64,000 nucleotides of DNA from Myxocyprinus asiaticus (lineage: Eukaryota; Chordata; Actinopteri; Cypriniformes; Catostomidae). The stretch is taken from NCBI RefSeq assembly GCF_019703515.2, contig NC_059347.1:18684001-18748000 (forward strand), in the 5' to 3' direction. The position numbers and the translations under genes were made by a program. Positions 57,901 through 64,000 of this stretch are shown here, in pieces; position 1 is the stretch's first letter, and every line of letters starts with the position of its first letter. Under the pieces are notes generated by a model. The model did no database searches. It was not told the DNA's origin and worked only from the letters and a program-made list of their open reading frames with translations.

Positions 57901-60900
57901 TAAATAAATCCTTTAGTCCTAGGCTTGCCAAGGACATGTGAGTCTTGAAATGATGTTGACCACTGGTTGGTAACAATGACAATCTATAAATTACTTACTA
58001 CCGTGATCTATTTGGCCAGAATATCCTGCAGTTATAAAAACTTTACAACGTTTGACCTTATCAGACTAGCAATCGTTATGTCTAATGTTAATGAATGTTG
58101 CCAAACTTTTGTAATGTCATTTATTTCAAAACATCAATGTTTACAATAAGTCAAATCAACAGCATAAGATATGACACTTATCTGCTCAGATGACATGTTT
58201 TCGGCTATCCGTCTTTTCCATTCTTTCGTTATTTATTTGTCCATTCACTCTGATAAGATGTGTTGTATTCATGTGTACATCGGTGCCTCAAACCATATTC
58301 ATCCACGCAGAGGAGCAGAGCCGAAACAATGTTCTTATGCAAGACACATGCAGTTTTATTTTTTAACCACTAGAGGCCCAATAGTTACATAGTGTATCTT
58401 TAGGTATTTACCAAATTAAGCTTTTTACATCCCATATATTCACCAGATGAAGGGTTTTGTATACCGTAAATATAAATTCCATATACTCACATTTTTCTTT
58501 GTATGCCCTAAATTCAATTTAGAACACATTATTGTCTAATCAAAATATATACCTCTAGAGGCCACTATACTGTAGACTAGAGTCCTCCAGCGCCAGCCAC
58601 TATCAGCACAGAGTTTTGCTGATAACCAATAGCTTCAAAAAGCAACTATCGGCACAGACTAATCTGTAAAACGGTTATACTGCATAATCCTCCAACGCTG
58701 GCTACAGAATAACAGGGAGGAAAAATTAAATATTGGCATCTATCAGCATAGATTTTTGCCAATAACCGATAGTTCCAAAAAGTAACTGATTTGGCACTGA
58801 TTAATCGGTAAAACCGATATATTGGTCTACCACTGATTCAAACATGTGATTCTCATTGTAGACAGGACAGTGATTCACTCAAGAATGATTCTCAGACACA
58901 GAGGTGGGTAGTAACGCACTACATTTACTCTGTTAGATTTACTCGAGTAACTTTTTGGAAAAAAAATGTAATGGCGGGTACTTTTCACTCTTAAGGGGGT
59001 CACACACCGGACGTGTCTGGCGGACAACATGACCCGTTCTAAAATTCAAAACAACTGATTTCAATGAAGGCATGCACACCTAATAAATGCGTAATTTAGT
59101 GAGAGATTTTTGAATGGAACTTTTACGCCAGCGGAACTTTACAGCTGTGCTATGTCACTCGAGTCAAGTTCATGACTGCAGCAGCAGTAGGCGCTCAAAA
59201 CAAACACTTTCATCACACAATGCCTTAAATTTACACCAAGATAAGTGGATATTTCAAGATTAAAATTGCAGAGCGGTAGGTTTTGGCGATAATGTGGGCT
59301 TGTCTCGTGGTCATTTTCTGGGTGATTCTGTAACTATAGACCATTGTGCGTTGAACATGCGCTACATGAATGCCTTTCGGTTGTGCACCATCTCCATGTC
59401 AACAACTGTGTCTCCCACTGAAAGGGTTTAAACGCACTCCTCCCATGAACATGGGGAGCATTCCATTCAGAAGTGATCATCCCTATGCCCTATTCCTTTT
59501 GAAGACTTTACCATCCACTGTGAGAGCTTTGGAGGGCTAAAAGGTGTGGGGCTCAAAAATAAGGGTAATTCGGAACCCACTTTTTAAGTAATTTTTATTG
59601 GAAATTCTGTTTGAAACGATCTCACAGCATAAATATCATGATTTTTTTCCCTTCAAAGTGCTCTTTGGAAGGTGATTTATCCCATTTGGAACGCAGGGAT
59701 GAATAGGGGAAAATGGGGTGGCGGACACTGCAAGCTGGGTTCCATGGGAGTTGGGGGCCCCTGGGCTTCAACCCATGAAAGCCTGTGCGTTAATGTGCCC
59801 CTGCCCCTTAATTGTGTTCCATGGAAGAAAGAAAGTCATATGGTTTGAAACATGAGGGTGTATGATGTCAATTTCCATTATTAATAATAATAATTATTAT
59901 TATTATGTAATATGTGTTAAATGTGTATTATGTAATGGAATATTTGGGAGTAAATGCTATTGGATACTTTCTTACTCTTACTCAAGTCATTTGTAACATT
60001 ACTACTTTTACTTCTACTTGAGTAATATTTTTTTTTTAAGTAATTACACTTTTACTTAAGGAAAGATTTTGGCTACTCTACCCACCTATGCTCAAACATC
60101 AATAAGGTTTAGAATTTACAGAACACTCTTTTTATTGGCAATGAAAGAGGTTTAAATGTAGTACAGTGATACATGTTTGGGGCTGAAGTGACTGAACTTT
60201 TCTTAAAGGAATATTCCAGGTTAAATACAAGTTAAGCTCAATCAACAGCATTTATAACACAATACTGATTACCACTAAAAATATTTTCAACTGTTGTTTA
60301 TTAAAAAAAGAAGCAGAAAAAAGCGAGTTTATAGTTAGGCACTTACAATGGAAGTGAATAGGGCCAATCCATAAATGTTAAATATACACACTGTAAAAAA
60401 GTACAGCCAAAAAGTATAGCCATAAGATGTAAACATTATATGACTTAACATGTTTTAGTGTTATAAAATCGCTCACTGACCTTATCTGTGTACACTTACA
60501 TCAACAATTACAACTTCGCTGTCATGAAGATGTAATGCCAGTAAACACTATTAGCAATTCTGTCACACTAAAATCATGCACAAAAGAGATTTTATCACAC
60601 TAGAGTCAAGTTAACATATAAAGTATTTTGGTTTTGTGACTATACTTTTGAAACAGTGTGCATTTTAATGTTTATGGACTGGCCCCACAAAATGAAAAAT
60701 CAAAAATGGAAATAAACGACAGATGAATTGAAAATATTTGTAGTGATAATTAGCATTATGCCACAAATGCTGTTGATTGAGCTTAACTTGTATAGAGCGC
60801 AACAGTCTGGTTCCAGAAGTAAACATCTCATTATTTTTTTCCATCGACAAATTGATTTCTAACAATACATTTAAAAAAAATTATTCAAATAAAAATGATT

Positions 60901-63035
60901 TCACTTGATTTGACTTTTATGTTACAATGTTTTTTCTACTTTGGCAACAAAAACTACATTTTCTCTATTTGCGCAATCAATCATGTGCAATGTTCAATTC
61001 AATGACATCATTCGCAATGTTTCATGGGATTGCAGTCTGTGCCCTCATGAAAGACGGTAAGTACACAGCCTTGTACCTTTGACGGACAAAAATGTCAAAG
61101 GTACAAGTCTGTGTACTTACCGTCTTTCATGAGGGCACGGACTACAATCCCATGAAGCACTGCGAATGACGTAATCGAATATAAAACTATGAAAATATAT
61201 AAAACTATTGATTTTAGGTTGTTGATTATTGGTACAGAAAATACCATTTACTTGTATTGTGAAATATTCCGATACACACAAATAACTAAGTAGTTTGAGA
61301 TTGCAGTTTGACGACTCGTTTGCATCATTCAGAGTGCGTCATGGGAGTGGGCGGTCGCTTCTGGGATGATTACGCAGGCTTTGTTGGCCGCGGTTCTCTT
61401 ATGGTGAAGCATTCTATGCTGGACCATGGGTAATGTAGTTGTTCAACAGGAATTCCGCTATTAAATACGATTTTTTAAGCAATGAAGTTGAAATAACGCA
61501 GATGGATGGCTTCAACAGAAACATATATGGTTACCATCGATGAACAACCTCAGAGCTTATGGTAAGTCTGTCTTTAAAGGTTTATAAGTTAGCATTGAAA
61601 ATCAATTCGTCTATGGAAGTAATGAATGGGATTTTTACTTCCAAATCCAAACTTTTAAGCTCTTTTGAACCCGGAATATTCCTTTAATGCAGCAATGTTG
61701 CCTGGCAACCGTAAACAGCCTTCAGTTAAGGCCGAGTATACTTCGCTTCTCTGCGTTCTGGGTCATTTTGCACTCGGTCGAGTGTTCAGCCTTTCAAAGT
61801 ACACACTGACCGCGATCGCATAGTATTAACGCAATACAAGCTATAAGCTATGAGAGGCTGTGTGTTTCAATGATTTTACCATGGTTGAGGGGATTTTAGG
61901 CACTCTGCTCCACACAAATTCAAACATAACCATGGTAAATTCACGTTAACATACAGCCTCTTATGGCTTAATGTTTTTTTAGACATTGTTAATACTGACA
62001 TGTTTGGGGTCACTGGGATCCAGGCTGTGCAACAGACTCTGCAGCTGGTCCATTTCATCCTGGGCTTGATTCCTCTCTGAACTCTGTCTGTCCAGCTGTC
62101 TCTTCAGGGTCTCCATCTCTCCTCTCAGCTCTCCCAGCTTCTGTATCCTCCTCTGAAGTTCCTGCCTGAGCTGATCCTTCTCCGCTTCACAGATCTGCAT
62201 GCAAAAGCAAAAAACCCTATCATAAACATTCAAGTTTGTATTTACTGACTGATCGGATTTAATTAAAAATGACTGAAATAACAAAATACTGATCATCTCA
62301 CCCGTCTATGAGAAACTGTCTCCTCTAGCTGTCGGAGTTCTTCAATGGCTCGGAGGATTTGCTGTTCTTTGTCCTTGATTTCTTTATGTAAATGGTGTAA
62401 TCGCTCTTTAGCTAAAAAGCAGACATTATACAATTAAGCCACACTTAAAAATGTATGAATACTGTACTGAAATTCATTAGATAACAAAATATCAAACCAA
62501 GTGGTATTTATTTCAAAGAAAGGTAGCACAATTTTCACGCAAAATATATATAAAAAAACAAGTTTATTAAATTATAAAACAATATATATACTGTCGAAAT
62601 TATGGCAAAAAGCACTATTTTGCTGTCTACTGTACTGAAATTCATACGTTTTTAAGAGAGAATTAAGTGTCCAAATATATTTTGGGGCCACTGTAGAGAA
62701 CTACAAAATACCTAAATAACAGTCATTTCAGACCATTTTTATTTGAAACTGTAATGGCATATACAGCATGCACTTTAAGGTCCTATGGTGTGTTTATTGT
62801 TTTTGCTACTTTTTTCTTTTTACAATTTTATAGTGCCCTAGAACTTTTGTACCTCTGAGTTGGGCATGTCTGAGCATGTCATCTTCTCTTAGGTTGTCTG
62901 TCTCTGTCAGATCCACTGAGAGTAGCTGCTGTTGGTCTTGTGAATCAATGCTCTCTGATGTGGATGTGATGTTTCTTTTCTGATGAGCCTTTCCTATATA
63001 TGGACTCTCATTTAAAGGTTCTCTATCTCCACCTT
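32021..63035 (-). CDS. cntrl: centriolin (cntrl), C-terminal two thirds, 30 exons, 5' end outside window
   Basis: Exons: 63035-62853, 62411-62302, 62194-62000, 57320-57175, 57075-56883, 56757-56599, 55157-54987, 54888-54781, 54691-54550, 53504-53362, 53243-53068, 51340-51058, 48356-48199, 47629-47499, 47409-47279, 42630-42490, 42400-42274, 42152-41988, 41874-41714, 39357-39242, 39108-38891, 37913-37774, 37666-37602, 37520-37332, 36304-36093, 35564-35401, 33869-33741, 33543-33349, 32483-32421, 32218-32021. Together about 1,570 codons of almost unbroken heptad-rich coiled coil (QQQ-, EEL-, RRE-rich). A Pro/Gly/Tyr-rich linker (GYWFYVSP, GGYWVYSP, then a PPSGS and PNGTL region) lies in the 53504-51058 exons. 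Centriolin sits on the mother centriole and midbody ring and is needed for abscission. The name rests on architecture and the place beside RAB14. The N-terminal leucine-rich repeats are off the right edge. Phases agree except at three exons that are each one base too long. Confidence 0.85.
32530..33250. mobile_element. diverged MITE family 2-related element
   Basis: It starts AGGAATAGTT after TTAA (32526-32529) and shows inverted blocks such as AAAGTAGTCCATGCGACT versus the complement near 33045-33065, and ends in a GGGTGAGTAGATGA block like the family 2 right arm. It is more diverged than the other copies, and its right TTAA is not clear. It lies in a cntrl intron. Confidence 0.6.
34442..35050. 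mobile_element. MITE family 1 copy in cntrl intron
   Basis: The left end AGGAATGCTCCGGGTTC follows TTAA. The right end reads ..ACATTCC before TTTAG. The body includes the ACAGTGAGGCACTTACAACG block and its complement near 34915, giving an imperfect foldback of about 610 bp. It encodes nothing. Confidence 0.85.
36093..36304 (-). other. cntrl: cntrl exon with a +1 frame break
   Basis: The preceding exon ends in phase 0 and the following exon needs one carried base, so this exon should be 1 modulo 3 in length; it is 212 (2 modulo 3). The first half is open as LVRVQQQQSFDLEQQQRLKQ. The second half is open in the next frame as MDPKSDTLQREHNQCTVLQE, and that frame joins the next exon correctly. 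The break lies about 56-147 bases into the exon, in a CAG-rich stretch. Confidence 0.75.
38179..38649 (+). mobile_element. tRNA-derived SINE in cntrl intron
   Basis: The head carries box A (TAGCTCAGTGG) and box B (GTTCGAATCCC) spaced as in a tRNA. The tail is a run of C followed by A. It is flanked by AACAGCC(T/C)TG at 38169-38178 and 38650-38659. It is transcribed on the opposite strand to cntrl. Confidence 0.88.
39412..40156. mobile_element. hAT-like non-autonomous element
   Basis: The ends CAGGGACAAAAAACG and CGTTTTTAGTCCCTG are inverted repeats. The flanking 8-mers AAGTGAAC (39404-39411) and AGGTGAAC (40157-40164) differ at one base, as for an aged hAT target duplication. No transposase frame is present. 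Confidence 0.8.
40360..41499. mobile_element. MITE family 1, interrupted by a family 2 MITE
   Basis: Both ends are flanked by TTAA (40356-40359 and 41500-41503). The arms are inverted, with the CACTGTAACC block at the right. The sequence breaks at 40632 after a CATGTTAA site, is filled by the family 2 element to 41269, and then resumes with AAAGCATATAG, in register with other family 1 copies. Confidence 0.85.
40633..41269. mobile_element. MITE family 2 nested in a family 1 MITE
   Basis: It is flanked by TTAA (40629-40632 and 41270-41273) and has inverted arms starting AGGAATAGTTCACC. The central part contains the short GCCCACTAGGGGGC segment seen in longer members of the family. The insertion duplicated a TTAA that is present once in uninterrupted family 1 copies. 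Confidence 0.88.
41714..41874 (-). other. cntrl: cntrl exon with a +1 frame break
   Basis: The neighbours require phase 0 in and one base carried out, which needs a length of 1 modulo 3. The exon is 161 bases. It opens as ELFGDVQSLAVQKGELDS and then hits TGA. Dropping one T in ACTCTTGAG restores ELSKRKSRLAQYKKDQQQ to the correct exit phase. The simplest reading is a single-base insertion, real or technical. Confidence 0.75.
42874..43400. mobile_element. MITE family 2 with internal poly-A expansion
   Basis: It is flanked by TTAA (42870-42873 and 43401-43404), with AGGGATAGTTCACC at the left and GGTGAACTATCCCT at the right. A run of about 26 A interrupts the left arm at 42890-42916. It lies in the 4.6-kb cntrl intron. 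Confidence 0.88.
44032..45595 (+). mobile_element. Tc1-like transposon, structurally intact
   Basis: The element is 1,564 bp. Inverted repeats of about 203 bp start CAGGTGCATCTCAATAAATT and differ at only about five positions by eye. Both ends are flanked by TA (44030-44031 and 45596-45597). It contains one uninterrupted transposase gene on the plus strand, antisense to cntrl. It has the best-preserved structure of the Tc1-like elements in the window. Confidence 0.93.
44275..45315 (+). CDS. Tc1-family DD34E transposase, uninterrupted
   Basis: The frame has 346 codons; the natural start is probably the second Met (44311, MGKTADLTVVQK), giving 334 residues, usual for Tc1. Residues 25-115 form the paired-like DNA-binding region (EAGCSQSAVSKHV, then GRKKCGRKR). 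The catalytic triad is D160 (LFSDESKF), D250 (FQQDLAPAHTA) and E285 (PDLNPIENLW), with 34 residues between the last two. A WRKGG motif and a C-terminal GAPTKY are present. No frame breaks or stops were seen. The enzyme would bind the terminal repeats and cut and paste at TA. Confidence 0.9.
   Translation: MVSQFGSLGYTIMGKTADLTVVQKTITDTLHKEGKPQTFIAKEAGCSQSAVSKHVNRKLSGRKKCGRKRCTTNQENRSLMIVKQNRFKNLGELHKEWTEAGVKASRPTTHRDVSRNFVYSCRIPLVKPLLNHRQCQRRLTWAKEKKNWTVAQWSKVLFSDESKFCISFGNQGPRVWRKGGEAHSPSCWKSSVKFPQSVMIWGAMSSAGVGPLCFLKTKVTAPVYQEILEHFMLPSADQLFKDADFIFQQDLAPAHTAKSTKSWLNDHGVGVLDWPANSPDLNPIENLWGIVKRKMRNKRPKNADELKATVKETWASIPPQQCHKLITSMPRRIEAVIKAKGAPTKY
45841..47225. mobile_element. TIR element carrying a GC-rich minisatellite
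   Basis: About 45 bp at each end are inverted (TCCCAATCAGTGGACGTTTT at the left; its near complement ends at 47225). Between them lie a 46.19-46.88-kb tandem repeat and unique segments. No transposase frame was seen. The element is far richer in GC than the surrounding intron. I cannot name the family. Confidence 0.65.
46187..46880. repeat. minisatellite, about 175-bp period, four copies
   Basis: Units begin with CCTTGGCAGCCTGAC at about 46190, 46363, 46536 and 46712 and continue through CTAGCCCATCGGCCGCGAC and GGCGACTCATTTAATCC. Copies differ by scattered substitutions. The open frames crossing the array are produced by the repeat. Confidence 0.85.
47499..47629 (-). other. cntrl: cntrl exon with a phase conflict
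   Basis: The preceding exon leaves two bases (AC). From either visible acceptor (TTGCAG at 47630 or GTGTAG at 47610) the frame cannot reach the coiled-coil frame (VECVEKTLMKRRAELREAD) that exits correctly. Starting at 47629 and removing one G from the GGG at about 47608-47610 gives an open frame. A second, unrecognised acceptor is possible, so this break is less certain than the two others. Confidence 0.5.
47703..48136 (-). mobile_element. tRNA-derived SINE in cntrl intron
   Basis: It has the same family head (box A and box B on the minus strand near 48125-48070) and body as the other copies. It is flanked by a 17-bp duplication, CACAAAACAAGC(A/T)CTTT (47686-47702 and 48137-48153), with one mismatch. 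Confidence 0.9.
48357..51057 (-). other. cntrl intron, mostly unannotated
   Basis: It holds a fragment resembling MITE family 1 at about 48567-48850 (GACAGCATCTGTAACATGCTG, then TTTACAGTAATGCATTTATAATGG-like sequence), the TA-flanked element at 49437-49948 and otherwise AT-rich DNA. I see no missing exon: phases on both sides agree. Confidence 0.5.
49437..49948. mobile_element. TA-flanked Tc1-related MITE
   Basis: Ends CACTGCCATTCATAAGTTTGG and CCTAAACTTTTGAGTGGTAGCG are imperfect inverted repeats flanked by TA (49435-49436 and 49949-49950). The interior has no intact transposase. It looks like an internally deleted derivative of a Tc1-like element. Confidence 0.75.
51475..52241 (+). mobile_element. 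Tc1-like element with deleted transposase N-terminus and left TIR
   Basis: The right end (CCAGAGCTG, then TA) is intact; the left end keeps only CAGCTCTGG before jumping to an inner part of the repeat. Coding remnants on the plus strand: MIWRSFSKAG, then FFQQDNTPCHTA (second Asp), a stop at 51705, PDLNPIEN (Glu) followed by TGA, then RKMDGHKPSNKAKL and a C-terminal ESMPRRIKAVIE. The first Asp and the DNA-binding domain are missing. Confidence 0.85.
52246..52630 (+). mobile_element. second Tc1-like remnant, transposase N-terminal part only
   Basis: It adjoins the previous element. The plus-strand frame encodes a helix-turn-helix piece (VTADLLGFSRTTVSRIYSEW, then GQQRMARLFR) typical of another Tc1 subfamily, with ends resembling TATACAC(C/T)GA and its complement. 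The catalytic domain has been deleted. The 149-codon open frame at 52210-52656 starts in the neighbouring element's terminal repeat, so it is a chance fusion. Confidence 0.75.
55628..56350. mobile_element. TIR element interrupted by a SINE
   Basis: The ends GGTAACACTTTACAATAAGG and, inverted, CTTATTGTAAAATGTTACC match closely for about 40 bp. The inner sequence is rich in TTAACATTAGTTAA-like words. Without the SINE it is about 330 bp. It has no coding capacity and sits in a cntrl intron. Confidence 0.8.
55752..56127 (-). mobile_element. tRNA-derived SINE nested in a TIR element
   Basis: The minus strand shows the same box A and box B head and body as the other three copies, shortened at the tail. 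It is flanked by an exact 13-bp duplication AAAAAACATTTAC (55739-55751 and 56128-56140), which lies inside the TIR element and so dates the SINE as the younger insertion. Confidence 0.9.
57347..58835. mobile_element. hAT-like non-autonomous element
   Basis: It starts TAGAGGTTGAC and ends GTCTACCACTG, an imperfect inverted pair with many ATCGGT/ACCGAT words near both ends. It is flanked by an exact 8-bp duplication ATTCAAAC (57339-57346 and 58836-58843). It is about 1.5 kb long; I find no transposase. Confidence 0.85.
58899..60090. mobile_element. hAT-like non-autonomous element
   Basis: The ends CAGAGGTGGGTAGTAACGC and CTACCCACCTATG are inverted. The flanking 8-mers CTCAGACA (58891-58898) and CTCAAACA (60091-60098) differ at one base. 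Both ends are rich in TTTACT(T/C)GAGTAA words. It sits only 63 bp from the preceding hAT-like element. No coding frame was seen. Confidence 0.82.
60207..61683. mobile_element. MITE family 1, interrupted near its right end
   Basis: It is flanked by TTAA (60203-60206 and 61684-61687) and starts AGGAATATTCCAGG. The family sequence runs to about 60797 (GCTTAACTTGTAT), is interrupted, and resumes at about 61664 with TTGAACCCGGAATATTCC. The insert is the foldback element listed separately. Confidence 0.82.
60800..61663. mobile_element. long foldback element inside a MITE
   Basis: Outer arms are inverted (CCAGAAGTAAA and TTTTTCCATCGACAAATTGATTTC at the left; AATCAATTCGTCTATGGAAG and TTTTTACTTCC at the right). 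The centre holds a hairpin with arms of about 80 nt (61002-61083 and 61094-61175) around a 10-base loop. No coding potential was seen. Family unknown. Confidence 0.7.
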
Positions 63036-64000
63036 CTGAAGAACATAGAGAATGAGGGAAAGATCACTCTGAATATGAATATAATCCTACTATAGCCTGT
63101 TTAGAGTCATATATAAATCAGCACTGCATGATTCAGCTCTAAGCAGGTCATTCACAACTGAAGTCCACTAATGCCAAAATATATTATTGCTAATAAGGCT
63201 GCCAAAGCGAACCTGTTAACCAAAATATGCTACATTTATGTCACATAGTTAACATATTTACCTAATTTGACATTAAATTCTGTCCTTTTTCTAAAGACGT
63301 AACTTTCTCTTGTTCCTGGCTCTTATTCCTAGTTTGAACAAGAGCGGCATCATAGATGTTTGTCAGTAAAGGATGGAGAAACTTCCTTAGAGAAAAACCT
63401 TCTTAACAGCAAATTTATTTTATAAATTCGGATGGGACTTGTTGACATCAAATGGGAAAAATCAAGTAATGCTGCAGATACTGTCAATTATGTTTGTTAC
63501 ATATTTCATTTTCTTTTGGTTAAAGGAATAGTTCACTCAAAAATGAAAATGTTCTCATTATTCACTTACCCTGATGGCATCCCAGATGTGTATGACTGTC
63601 TTTCTTCAGCAGAACACAAATTTAGATTTTTAGAAAAATGTTGAAGCTCTGTAGGTCCTTCTAATGTAAGTGAACAGGTGCCATCAGGCTGCTGGGTATA
63701 TGACGGTCCAAAAGGCATATTTAGGCAGTATAAAAAATAATCCACACGACTCCAGTCAATCAATTAATGTCTTCTGAAGTAAATCGATAGGTTGGTTTAA
63801 GAAACAAATTGATAATTAAAACATTTTTAACTTTAAAAAAATAGCTTCCTGCCAGCAGTCGATGCATCAGTGACGTAAGTGCTATGGCGCGTTCACGCGA
63901 GAAGTCGGAAGTGCGTGCTTTGTATACAACAGAGGAACGAACGTCACACGAGAGTTAGTTAATTTCAAACAGCATCCCAGCGCTGGCGAAAGCAAAGATT
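63036..64000 (-). other. cntrl intron running off the window
   Basis: After the acceptor at 63036 no further exon with the required exit phase (one base carried) is visible before the window ends. The right half is occupied by a MITE family 2 copy. Confidence 0.5.
63524..64000. mobile_element. MITE family 2, cut by the window edge
   Basis: It starts AGGAATAGTTCACTC after TTAA (63520-63523) and follows the family arm through GGCATCCCAGATGTGTATGA. It continues into a GC-richer middle (near 63850-63960) and reaches the end of the window without its right arm. Confidence 0.75.

Overview
This is vertebrate genomic DNA with long introns, GT-AG splice sites and about half of its length in transposon-derived repeats. 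Several repeat families match ones I associate with cyprinid fish (carp-like): a tRNA-derived SINE, TTAA-flanked foldback MITEs, Tc1-like elements and short hAT-like elements. A teleost, most likely a cyprinid, is inferred; the species cannot be read from the window.

Layout. 1-4740: no host gene recognised, two Tc1-like elements. 4874-7610 (+): the 3' part of a TTF1-like gene (Myb-type Pol I termination factor) carrying stops and frameshifts, probably a pseudogene. 7855-14460 (-): a complete 15-coding-exon gelsolin gene (729 codons plus stop) with a candidate 5' UTR exon. 14948-22620: a 7.6-kb GT-rich array with higher-order repeats. 22660-31545 (+): a complete rab14 gene (215 codons) with a long 3' UTR. 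32021-63035 (-): the last 30 exons of cntrl (centriolin), whose 5' part lies beyond the right edge.

The order and orientation gsn(-) / rab14(+) / cntrl(-) match the human CNTRL-RAB14-GSN block on chromosome 9, which supports the three names. Gelsolin and rab14 are divergent, with the GT array filling the space between their 5' ends. rab14 and cntrl are convergent, with poly(A) signals on both strands at 31.3-32.0 kb. The three encode an actin-severing protein, an endosome/Golgi Rab GTPase and a centrosome/midbody scaffold. Nothing suggests a shared pathway; the linkage is ancestral synteny.

The most notable items are: the GT array and its higher-order structure; a Tc1-like element with an uninterrupted DD34E transposase and near-identical terminal repeats (44.0-45.6 kb); a three-element nest inside rab14 intron 5; a TTAA MITE nested in another TTAA MITE; a long foldback element with an 80-nt-arm hairpin (60.8-61.7 kb); and three separate +1 frame breaks in cntrl. 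I see no clearly new enzymatic or defence system. Exon ends were placed by eye from splice consensus plus reading-frame continuity and may be off by a base or a few.
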